NCBI RefSeq assembly: GCF_002160025.1
Contig: NZ_NFJU01000010.1
Coordinates: 36,406-100,405 of the forward strand
DNA length: 64,000 nt
From: Anaeromassilibacillus sp. An200
GTDB taxonomy: Bacteria > Bacillota > Clostridia > Oscillospirales > Acutalibacteraceae
Direction: 5' to 3'
Shown: positions 15,355-22,824 of the stretch, piece after piece
Position numbering within the stretch: position 1 is the first letter of the stretch
Layout of the letters: every line of letters begins with the position of its first letter
The notes under the pieces: generated by a model
Databases searched by the model: none
Seen by the model: only the letters and a program-made list of their open reading frames with translations
What the model was told of the DNA's origin: nothing
Translations under genes and position numbers: made by a program

Positions 15355-17952
15355 TTATCCCTGGATCCCGAAGAGATTATAGCCTTCGCTTCCGGGATCG
15401 TTCTGGTTGAAATAGTGCTCGCAGGCAAACAGATACCAGCGGGCGATCCCATCGCTCGGATTCAGCTTGAGAATCGCGGAGAAAAGGTTCCGCGCAAGGT
15501 AAAAATCGTTCTGGCAGAAAAGGCTGATCCCTTTCTGGAATTTTTCATCGTAGGAAAGATACATCGATTTTTCCAGATCGGAGCATCCTTCCAGAATCTG
15601 GTGCAGCTTATAGCGGTATTTCCCATCTTCTGACGAGACAAAGCCGATATACCGGGAGGCGCAGGGCTGTGTCATCGCCTTGAGACAAGCCTCCGTGGCG
15701 GCGACGCGCACACCCGTTCCCTTGAAATGCTTTGAGAATGAGTGGAGGAACGCTATCTCGGAGGAGGACAGAAGCGAAAACGTCCTCTGTTCCGTGCCCA
15801 CCAGGCCATACAGGAACGATGTGCTGTGCAGCAGCAGGAAGAAATCCGGTGCCTGCTCCCTGGCCATGCCGTTGCTCTCACCCAAAAGCCCCAGGCTGAA
15901 CGCCACGCCCTGATCCGGGGATTTCTGGAACAGGATCTCCATTCCCTCCGGATCGAAGCCGCTCGAAAGCAGCGTTCCCTCGTGCCGCTCCATCTGATGA
16001 TCGATCAGCGAATAGCTGTCGCTCAAAAAGCCCAGAAATCCGCTGTCGTCCAGGCCCGCGCGCAGCTCGTCACGGTTCTGGATGGAGAGGATCCCCACCG
16101 TCCCCGTCACATTCGCCATATCGCCCAGACTCGTCTCCATGATGGAGGCGCGGTTGAGAAGGCGATCCAGGCCGCGCGGGACAAACCGGTAAAAAGAGTG
16201 AACCGTGGCATTTGTCTCATAATCCTTGATCCGCAGCGACACCGACATTTCACGCAGCGACTGCCACATATCCCCCACCTCGTCCGAGGCGGTGCGCAGC
16301 GGCACGAGATTGAAGTCTCCCTCGGAGATCCGGCTTACCCGGCTGGCAAGCCGGCGGAGCGGGCGCATCATGGTAAAGGTGAGGAACGCGACCGCTACGG
16401 ACGCAAGCAGCGCGCTCCAAAACGGCGGCAAAAAGCTGCGCCCCAGCATATTGGCGTAGTCCGTCCGGACAAGCACGACCTGCGAAACCAGCATGCCGAC
16501 CTTTTCGCCGTACCGGTAAAGCGGCCGAATGTCATACGCGCAGGTCTTCCCCCCGCATTCCAGAGACTGCTGCATTGCCATGTCCTGGGTCACGGCGCTC
16601 TGTGCCAGCGCGCGCACCTCTTCCCCGTAAACAGAGGCCACGGGACTTCCCGCCGCCGCCCGATCGGAGATCTGCACCGTATCGCCTTCCGCCGTCAGCA
16701 CCGACGCGCGGAACGAGACGTACTGCTCCTCCGTCTCCATTTCCAACGGAGCAATCAGACGGCGAAGCTCCGCCTGATCGGCGTTCCCCGCCAGAATGGA
16801 GGTCAGATCCAGCTCCTCCAGAATATCCTCCCGGATTTTCCCGGCGGAAGCTGCCTGCGTTTCCAGCAGCTGCCCCGACTGCCCCTGCGCATCGACCCAG
16901 GAAATGGTCCCCGAGACTCCCGCCGCAACGAGCAGCAGACAGATGCAGCAGGCCGTTACCCGCACCGCCAGGCGGTGCATCCGGGTGCACAGGAACACTG
17001 TGAACAGAATCAACGCCGCACAGACGGCATAGGTCGTAAGGAGGAAGATCAAACCTGAGGCTTTGAACTGCATCCGCACGAGGAACGACGCCTCGGGCGT
17101 CTGCCTGCGCACGTCTGCGTCTCCAATCCGCAGCAGAACCGTGCTGCCGTTTTCCACGGAAACCACCACTGTCTGGCCCTTGGCACCGCCGCGGCCGCCG
17201 TACAGGACAGCCTGACCGTTCACCTCTACGCCGCTGCCGTTCTGAATCCCAATGGAACCGGAGCACGCGGTCCCGGTTTCTTGCCGGTAAGCCCACACGC
17301 TGCCCTGGGACGCGGAAAGCAGGGTGAAACCCTCCGCCTCCTGAAGTGTCTCACTGTTCTGCTCTCCCGTCCGGCTGCTGCGCACCCGTCCGTCGGAGAG
17401 AAGGCAGAACAGTCTATCCTCCGCAAACACCGCGCTGACCGCAATCTCCCCCTCCGCGAGCTCCGTCTCCAGAAGCTGCACCGGCTCACCGCCGGAAAGC
17501 TCCATCCGATAGACGGAAACCTTCTTATCCGTCAGGAAGGTGAGGTCGATCCCACTGGGAGAAACGCTGACCGCCTCGGGAGAAACAGGAAAATCTCCCG
17601 TTTCCTCATACAGAAGCTCTGTGGTTCCGTCCTCGCGCAAACACAGAAGCTGCCAGCCTTCCTCGGTCAGCTGCGGAGTCTGTACAAAATAGACGTCGTT
17701 TCCATAAGCGGACAAGAGCGTAATCCGAAACGATGAGTCCTGAGCATACGCCTTTTGTACGCTTCCGTCATCCTTCACTCCGTAAATCCAGGAGGAACCG
17801 CTGGTGCTCTCTGTCAGATAGACTGTCTGATCCTCTGTGACAGCCAATGTTTTTTCCGCGTTGGAAAGCTCCGGCAAACCTGTCGGAAGCGCAAGCAGAA
17901 GCACAGTCAGCAGCACACCGAGAATCACAAGGACTCCAACAGCCCTTCTCAC
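15355..17952 (-). CDS. Four-helix HAMP receptor with degenerate class III cyclase-like domain and TPR-like tail
   Basis: 865 aa from GTG at 17952 (GGGGGAG 6 nt upstream; an in-frame ATG at 17970 overlapping the previous gene is possible). Numbering from that ATG: helix 9-32; extracytoplasmic beta-propeller-like part 35-300; helices 305-329 and 336-358; second outer loop 360-510; helix 514-535; HAMP 536-588 (RPLRRLASRVSRISEGDFNLV ... DEVGDMWQSL). At 595-640, FYRFVPRGLDRLLNRASIMETSLGDMANVTGTVGILSIQNRDEL follows the start of HAMP-linked nucleotidyl cyclases, but the metal-binding FxDIxGFT signature has become LSIQNRDEL. GVRVAATEACLKAM and FQKGISLFCQNDFYLARNLFSAILKLNPSDG match the end of such proteins. 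Catalysis is therefore unlikely; a signal-sensing or docking role for the CIS is inferred. Confidence 0.7.
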   Translation of the reverse strand: MRRAVGVLVILGVLLTVLLLALPTGLPELSNAEKTLAVTEDQTVYLTESTSGSSWIYGVKDDGSVQKAYAQDSSFRITLLSAYGNDVYFVQTPQLTEEGWQLLCLREDGTTELLYEETGDFPVSPEAVSVSPSGIDLTFLTDKKVSVYRMELSGGEPVQLLETELAEGEIAVSAVFAEDRLFCLLSDGRVRSSRTGEQNSETLQEAEGFTLLSASQGSVWAYRQETGTACSGSIGIQNGSGVEVNGQAVLYGGRGGAKGQTVVVSVENGSTVLLRIGDADVRRQTPEASFLVRMQFKASGLIFLLTTYAVCAALILFTVFLCTRMHRLAVRVTACCICLLLVAAGVSGTISWVDAQGQSGQLLETQAASAGKIREDILEELDLTSILAGNADQAELRRLIAPLEMETEEQYVSFRASVLTAEGDTVQISDRAAAGSPVASVYGEEVRALAQSAVTQDMAMQQSLECGGKTCAYDIRPLYRYGEKVGMLVSQVVLVRTDYANMLGRSFLPPFWSALLASVAVAFLTFTMMRPLRRLASRVSRISEGDFNLVPLRTASDEVGDMWQSLREMSVSLRIKDYETNATVHSFYRFVPRGLDRLLNRASIMETSLGDMANVTGTVGILSIQNRDELRAGLDDSGFLGFLSDSYSLIDHQMERHEGTLLSSGFDPEGMEILFQKSPDQGVAFSLGLLGESNGMAREQAPDFFLLLHSTSFLYGLVGTEQRTFSLLSSSEIAFLHSFSKHFKGTGVRVAATEACLKAMTQPCASRYIGFVSSEDGKYRYKLHQILEGCSDLEKSMYLSYDEKFQKGISLFCQNDFYLARNLFSAILKLNPSDGIARWYLFACEHYFNQNDPGSEGYNLFGIQG

Positions 17953-17966
17953 GCAGGCTCCCCCTC

Positions 17967-18821
17967 TCATTTCATCGTCAAATTTTCTGTTCCAATCACT
18001 TCAAACGTATTCTGAAAAATACGAAGAAGCGGGAAATTACCAAAAATCAGTTGGCAAATCAAAATAATCAGCGCCAGAACAGCCGCTGTCACGCTGATCC
18101 GCAGAAGTATGCGGAAAAAGGTGTCCCGGTTCCGCTGCCAGAAGCCGTGAAGGCGTTCCCGGATCGGCTCCTTGTGCTCCGGCAGAGCGCTGATGCGGAT
18201 ATCCCGGTACAGCTCCGGCAGGTTTTCATACGCGCCGCGCTCGGATTTCTTCCGCAGCAGTTCAAAGCTTTTAAGCTGACGGCGGGAATGTTTTTTCAGC
18301 AGCGACAGCAGAATCTGCACACAGCGATCCGTGCAGTCGGCCTCCCCCACCGATTCCTCCATCCGGCTCAGATCAAAGCTGTAGGTAAAATACACGCCGT
18401 CATCCTGAAGCAAATGCACGTTTTCCTTTTCCAGCGCCAGATACAAAAGCGGATACGGCAGCGGAACGGAAAGGCACTCCATCACCAGATTGACGCACAC
18501 GCGCTCCCGCGACTGCGGCGTGACCAGCTGGCCCTGCGCGAACCGATCGAGGCGCCTGTCGGGCCGGTATGGAAACAGCAGGCAGAGAAGCTCGTTTTCC
18601 GTGAACATTTTCAGGAAGGGCTTTTCCTCCCCAGAGCTGCGCTCGGAATCCTGCAGCACCATCAGCAGCCGCTTGGCCGTCTCTCTGTCGTGCACCGCAA
18701 GCAGCAAGTAGCAGGCGCGTGCGGGGGAACGGAGATCCTGGCAGACCAGGACGTCGTTCACAGGCCCTCTGAGAATCTCCCGCACCGGCGAAAGAATCAT
18801 GTCATCCGCATGGTAAACCAA
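17967..18821 (-). CDS. C-terminally membrane-anchored CIS operon protein, unknown function
   Basis: 284 aa from a TTG start (AAGGGGTGAG 5 nt upstream). Residues 1-235 are cytoplasmic by charge, residues 238-261 are one membrane helix (ILLRISVTAAVLALIILICQLIFG) and a short tail follows. I do not recognise a family with certainty. The stretch NVHLLQDDGVYFTYSFDLSRM after a hydrophobic helix faintly recalls the catalytic-loop region of pseudokinases such as EssB of type VII secretion, but key residues are absent and the match may be chance. The gene ends just before the receptor gene and is probably co-translated with it. Confidence 0.6.
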   Translation of the reverse strand: MVYHADDMILSPVREILRGPVNDVLVCQDLRSPARACYLLLAVHDRETAKRLLMVLQDSERSSGEEKPFLKMFTENELLCLLFPYRPDRRLDRFAQGQLVTPQSRERVCVNLVMECLSVPLPYPLLYLALEKENVHLLQDDGVYFTYSFDLSRMEESVGEADCTDRCVQILLSLLKKHSRRQLKSFELLRKKSERGAYENLPELYRDIRISALPEHKEPIRERLHGFWQRNRDTFFRILLRISVTAAVLALIILICQLIFGNFPLLRIFQNTFEVIGTENLTMK

Positions 18822-18854
18822 TCCGTCTCACCCCTTCCCCGCGGCTTTCTGCTC

Positions 18855-20660
18855 TCAGGAGGCATCGCTGTCGCTGTGCTCCTTTTTCTTGACAATCGCG
18901 TATGCATACGTACAGATCAGCGGCGAGTCGGCGCAGCTGATGCGGATCTCATACACACCCTCCCTGGCCGGAGCCGTGTAGACGCCGTCCGGTGTAATTT
19001 CGCCCGAATCCCGATCCGTGAGCTCATAGATCAGGCCGCAGGGCTCCATGTTGCGGAAGCGGACGCTGAAATAGCAGCTCTCGCGCGTACCGAGAAGCAC
19101 AGTGGGCTGCACCGCGCTGATGCTCTTGTCGGAAATCTTCTGCAGCAGCGTATGATCGTCCTCCGAAGGAATCTTCACTGCGACCCAGCGCATCAGAAGC
19201 ATCACATAGGAGGTATCCTTCTGGAGACGTGCCGCCGCCACAAAGCTGCCGCGATCGTTCATCACCTTCACTGCCGTCTGGGCGAGCGGAACAGGCGGAT
19301 TTTCCTGTTCAAACAGGCTGGCATCGCCGTAGATGGTATTTTTTGCCGTGGTGGACAAGCGGGAATCCTCCACAAGATATTCAAAGCCGACCTGTACGTG
19401 CACATTGCCGGCGCCAAGCCCATGCATAATCTCACTGGAATAGAACGTCTCGCCCTTGCGCGCCCTGTCACCCAGCGGAATCTCACAGGTACCGGTAGCG
19501 TAAAGCGGGGCCTGATAGGACAAGCCCGCGGACATGCCCTCGGATCCATTCTGGGAAACAGGAGCCGCAGACACCGTGCTTTCAGAGGAAGCGAACCATT
19601 CCTCGTAGGAGCGGCGCGTTTCCTCACCGGAGGTGGTGTACAGGTATTTCTTTACGCCGCACTCCTCCACGCGATCGATAATGTAAGCGTTTTTCGTGAG
19701 CTGAAGGGTAATGTCCGCCAGCCGTATGTATTCCGGAAGTGTGGAAAAGCTTCTGCTCTCCAGGCTGACACGGCCTACCTCACGGGAAAGGATCTCCTCC
19801 ACGGAATCGGAAGAAATGGACGCCTTGATCAGGAATGCGTCATGCGGTGTCCTTTCCTCCCCGTCAACCGTGATCCGCACGGCGTCGGTCTTAGCCAGCA
19901 CCACCGCCTCGGCCGAAGGCTGCTGCGCGGTCAGCCAGCACGGGCAGTCAAACACCTCGTCCTGCTGCAGATCCAAATCGACGGCACGGATTCTCGCCTC
20001 ATGGCCGCCGCCCGCCGCCAGAAACGCGGGCGCCTGAAGCACACAGTCAAGCGACAGCTTTTTCGCTGCCTCCGAAAGCTTGCGGACCCGCACCAGCACC
20101 CGCACGGCGCTGCCCGCGCTGGCCACGGCGGGCATCATCACGGTAACGGAGAAATCCGCGTCCTCATAAAGCGGCGACTGGAGCAGAAACTCCGACTCCT
20201 CCTCCAGACCGCCCTGCTGCTCCAGCTCCTGCGCGTCCGTCAGGAACAGCTCCCAGCCCTCGCGCAGGCGGTTGAGCTCATATTCTTCATCGCGCTCCAT
20301 GCGGTTGACCGTGCACACGGGATGCACCGCTTCCTCGCGGTAGCGCAGGCACAGAGCCGCATGCTCGCTTGAGAGGGTCTCAAAGCCCTCGATCGCGGAA
20401 AGCTTGCGCACCACGGAATTCTCCACAACAATTTCACGTCCCAGCCCGTCGATGGCTGCGCCGGACTCAATCATCACCGAAAGATCGTCCAGGCTGTATA
20501 CGCTCAGCCCACAAACAATTCCGGAACCAAACATCAGCTGGTTCAGGAAACGGCGCTTGTTGTTAAAATAAGCCTGCTCGGCCTGAAAATCAGCCGAAGT
20601 CAAGAGCTTGCCGACATAATAACGGTTTCGTTCAAACGGCAGCAGTTGACGGTTTTCCAT
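18855..20660 (-). CDS. CIS operon lead protein with 'LLTSADFQAEQ ... GIVCGLSV' N-terminal domain
   Basis: 601 aa from ATG at 20660 (GAGGTG 6 nt upstream; a GTG three codons earlier overlaps that site). Residues 5-75 read FERNRYYVGKLLTSADFQAEQAYFNNKRRFLNQLMFGSGIVCGLSV ... GAAIDGLGREIVV. This is a recurring N-terminal domain of CIS-locus proteins (pattern RYF-G-LLTADDF--EQ-Y---KRR-HN---HG-G-VCGL). The remainder is beta-rich; residues ~510-590 (SCYFSVRFRNMEPCGLIYELTDRDSGEITPDGVYTAPAREGVYEIRIS) look like an Ig-like domain. No signal peptide or membrane helix is seen. It is the first gene after the operon promoter. Members of this type are thought to be baseplate-peripheral or surface-contact proteins; precise function is not known to me. 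Confidence 0.72.
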   Translation of the reverse strand: MENRQLLPFERNRYYVGKLLTSADFQAEQAYFNNKRRFLNQLMFGSGIVCGLSVYSLDDLSVMIESGAAIDGLGREIVVENSVVRKLSAIEGFETLSSEHAALCLRYREEAVHPVCTVNRMERDEEYELNRLREGWELFLTDAQELEQQGGLEEESEFLLQSPLYEDADFSVTVMMPAVASAGSAVRVLVRVRKLSEAAKKLSLDCVLQAPAFLAAGGGHEARIRAVDLDLQQDEVFDCPCWLTAQQPSAEAVVLAKTDAVRITVDGEERTPHDAFLIKASISSDSVEEILSREVGRVSLESRSFSTLPEYIRLADITLQLTKNAYIIDRVEECGVKKYLYTTSGEETRRSYEEWFASSESTVSAAPVSQNGSEGMSAGLSYQAPLYATGTCEIPLGDRARKGETFYSSEIMHGLGAGNVHVQVGFEYLVEDSRLSTTAKNTIYGDASLFEQENPPVPLAQTAVKVMNDRGSFVAAARLQKDTSYVMLLMRWVAVKIPSEDDHTLLQKISDKSISAVQPTVLLGTRESCYFSVRFRNMEPCGLIYELTDRDSGEITPDGVYTAPAREGVYEIRISCADSPLICTYAYAIVKKKEHSDSDAS

Positions 20661-20725
20661 GCCATACACCTCACACCAGATATTTTTACGCGCGGTTTCC
20701 GCACTCCGATTTCTGTTCTGCGTCT

Positions 20726-20754
20726 ATCATATCACACATTTCTCTCATTTTTTC
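20726..20754 (-). promoter_or_regulatory. Probable CIS operon promoter
   Basis: On the minus strand a TATGAT -10 element (20731-20726) lies about 66 nt upstream of the first CIS gene. The -35 position 17 nt further up (GAAAAA) has no good hexamer and is overlapped by the nearest TTTCTAAA repeat, as expected for an activator-dependent promoter. Confidence 0.55.
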
Positions 20755-20817
20755 TAAAGATTTTCTAAAATGCGCCCCTTTTTCCTTGCTTCAGGCCATT
20801 TCTAAAACTTTTCTAAA
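20751..20817. promoter_or_regulatory. Two pairs of 11-nt-spaced TTTCTAAA boxes (candidate response-regulator operators)
   Basis: Plus-strand TTTCTAAA occurs at 20751-20758 and 20762-20769, and again at 20799-20806 and 20810-20817. Within each pair the offset is exactly 11 nt, one helical turn, the classic layout of OmpR/PhoB-family operators. The first pair abuts the -35 position of the CIS promoter. The OmpR-type regulator encoded at 22105 is the obvious candidate. The rest of 20661-20872 holds the promoter and leader only. Confidence 0.6.
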
Positions 20818-20872
20818 GAATTTTTGCCTCAGGCCCGCTCTCCCTCCCCGCTGTGCTATACTTTTTTGTGTA

Positions 20873-21865
20873 TCACTCCGCCGGACTGTCCCCGGCAGGC
20901 GCGGAGGAGTCCTCCTGCTGGGAAAGCGGAAGCAGCATCAGAATGGTCATCCCGTTTCCCGGGCTGCTGCGCGCGGTCACGCTCCCATGGTGCGCAATCG
21001 CGGTGACGTAGACGAGGTAAAGGCCCATCCCGTTTCCCTGCACACTGTTGGAGCCGCGGTAATTCAGCTCAAAGATATGCTCCGCCTCCTCGCGGTCCAT
21101 GCCCGCTCCGCTGTCCTTGAATACAATCAGCACCTGGTTGTCCACCACGGACACCGTCACCATGATCTTTCCGGCTGTGTTCATGTATTTGAGGCTGTTT
21201 TCCAAAATATTGTAAAAGGAACGTGTCAGGCGCGTGCGATCCCCCTCAAACGGCAGCTTGCGGCATCCGGAGGACAGCTCAATCCGGATCCCCAGCTTCT
21301 GCGCGGCGTCCTGCATGTCGGCAATCACCTTCTGCAAGAGATCCACCAGATCAAAATGCTCCCACAAGCCGATGTTGAAATCCGCCTGAAGCCGCGCCTC
21401 GGTGAGAAGCTGCCCGAGCGCGTTGTTCATATACTCCGTCCGCTCCCGGATTTTGCTCAGATACTCATGCCGGACGTTCTCATCCTGGATCAGGCCGCTC
21501 TCAAGCAAATCGGCGTACCCCTGGATGACCGAGATCGGAATCCGCAGGCTGTGGGAGACTTTGCTGTAAAAGGCTGCCAGCTTTTCCTTTGTTTTTTTCT
21601 GATATTCCTCCGCTTCCTCGCGGATACGCCCGCTGGCCGCTTCCCCCTGAAGCCGCGCCTCCTGCACACGCTGCTCGACCGCGCTCAGCCTGCTTTCCTG
21701 CTGTCTGTCCGATCGCATGCGCAGTGCGATATCCCCCACCGCAAAAGCGGCGGCGATGAGTATTAAGGCCGCACGGCCTTCATAGGAAAGAGACGGAATC
21801 AGCGCAGCGGCAGCGGCTGCTGCAAACGCCGCCGCTTCCAGAAGAGGAAATCTGATTTTCTTCAT
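20873..21865 (-). CDS. Membrane sensor histidine kinase next to the CIS operon
   Basis: 330 aa from ATG at 21865; a longer reading frame upstream lacks a ribosome site and is rich in Lys/Arg. Two short membrane helices (residues ~7-25 and ~30-48) are joined by almost no loop, so an external ligand domain is missing. A coiled coil leads into the HisKA domain with phospho-acceptor H105 in SKVSHSLRIPISVIQGY. The ATPase domain has the N box (FYNILENSLKYM), DSGAGM and GNGMGLYLV. It is on the same strand as, and 212 nt upstream of, the CIS operon with no clear terminator between, and is divergent from its likely partner regulator. Few-residue sensor loops are typical of kinases that sense the membrane or a partner protein. 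Confidence 0.88.
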   Translation of the reverse strand: MKKIRFPLLEAAAFAAAAAAALIPSLSYEGRAALILIAAAFAVGDIALRMRSDRQQESRLSAVEQRVQEARLQGEAASGRIREEAEEYQKKTKEKLAAFYSKVSHSLRIPISVIQGYADLLESGLIQDENVRHEYLSKIRERTEYMNNALGQLLTEARLQADFNIGLWEHFDLVDLLQKVIADMQDAAQKLGIRIELSSGCRKLPFEGDRTRLTRSFYNILENSLKYMNTAGKIMVTVSVVDNQVLIVFKDSGAGMDREEAEHIFELNYRGSNSVQGNGMGLYLVYVTAIAHHGSVTARSSPGNGMTILMLLPLSQQEDSSAPAGDSPAE

Positions 21866-21913
21866 TCTCTTCCGTTCCCCTTTTCCTGACCTTTTTCGGT
21901 TTCTTTCCTGACT

Positions 21914-21942
21914 ATTATACCGTTTCTTCACTTGTTTGGCAA
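21914..21942 (-). promoter_or_regulatory. Promoter of the histidine kinase gene
   Basis: Minus strand TTGCCA (21942-21937), 17 nt spacer, TATAAT (21919-21914), about 50 nt upstream of the kinase start. The kinase-regulator intergenic region (21866-22104) otherwise holds only the divergent promoter. Confidence 0.65.
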
Positions 21943-21993
21943 AACATTTTTCCCGTTCTTTCCCCTTATATCTGAATTTAGAGCTGTGTTTGT

Positions 21994-22022
21994 TTGACAC
22001 CAAAATACCGGCATGCTACAAT
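21994..22022 (+). promoter_or_regulatory. Promoter of the response regulator-AAA+ operon
   Basis: TTGACA (21994-21999), 17 nt spacer, TACAAT (22017-22022): near-consensus housekeeping promoter about 80 nt upstream of the regulator. A strong promoter here and a weak, box-flanked one at the structural operon suggest that the regulator is always present and switches the structural genes. Confidence 0.7.
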
Positions 22023-22104
22023 TTAATCCAATACGTCCCGGCGAAATTTTCGGCCTGCACCGGAAAATCCTGCCGGCCTGTGGATCAGAAAGGAAATGAA
22101 GGCT

Positions 22105-22824
22105 GTGAACCATATCTTACTTGTTGAGGATGACTGTGATCTTGCTCATATCACAGAGGTTTTTCTGACACACGCAGGCTACACCGTTGACGTTGCTTCC
22201 ACCTGCGCGCAGGCTGTTTCCCTGCTGAACCAGACCACCTATCAGCTCGTCCTGCTGGATTCCCTCCTTCCGGATGGAAAGGGAAACTCTCTCTGCCCGC
22301 TGATCCGGGAAAAGGATGGCCTGTGTCCCATCATTTTTCTGAGCTGCCTTGACGACAGCGAGAGCATCATCTCCGCGCTGGATCACGGCGGGGATGATTA
22401 TATGGTGAAGCCCTTCAAGCACGTGGAGCTGCTTGCGCGGATCCAGGCAAACCTGCGCAAGCGCGAAGCGTATGAGGCTCACCACAAACAGCAGGAAAAA
22501 AATCACCTGTTTGAATTCAGCACTTTTACGGTGGACACCGATCTCCGGGAAGTGCGCCGGGACGGAACAGTCGTGCCGCTTTCCACCATTGAATACGATT
22601 TACTGCTCTACCTGGTCCGGCATCCCGACACCCTGCTTCTGTACGACGAGTTATATGAAAACGTCTGGAATTCAAGCAGTCTGGGGGACACGCGGACCGT
22701 GATGGTCCACATTTCGAGCCTGCGGAAAAAGATCGGGGCGGACCGCACCGGCGTGATCCGCACCGTACGGGGCGCCGGCTATGTCTTTCACGACATGCAG
22801 AACACGGAAGGAGAATCCCTATGA
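22105..22824 (+). CDS. OmpR/PhoB-family response regulator
   Basis: 239 aa from GTG at 22105 (AAAGGA 10 nt upstream). An ATG at 22096 is in frame but sits only 1 nt after that ribosome site; family members usually begin two or three residues before ILLVEDD. Receiver domain: acidic pocket VEDD, phospho-acceptor D52 in VLLDSLLPDG, and conserved K in DYMVKPF. The winged helix is complete: FEFSTFTVDTDLREVRRDG, LSTIEYDLLLYLVRHPD, DTRTVMVHISSLRKKIG, IRTVRGAGYVF. The stop overlaps the next start (ATGA), so it is translationally coupled to the AAA+ ATPase. It most likely acts with the divergent kinase on the TTTCTAAA boxes in front of the CIS operon. Confidence 0.9.
   Translation: MNHILLVEDDCDLAHITEVFLTHAGYTVDVASTCAQAVSLLNQTTYQLVLLDSLLPDGKGNSLCPLIREKDGLCPIIFLSCLDDSESIISALDHGGDDYMVKPFKHVELLARIQANLRKREAYEAHHKQQEKNHLFEFSTFTVDTDLREVRRDGTVVPLSTIEYDLLLYLVRHPDTLLLYDELYENVWNSSSLGDTRTVMVHISSLRKKIGADRTGVIRTVRGAGYVFHDMQNTEGESL

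Noticed and set aside
21866..22104. Further TTTCTAAA boxes at the kinase-regulator promoters
   Set aside because: Only a partial match (around 21975) was found, without a partner at 11 nt, so autoregulation is not supported.
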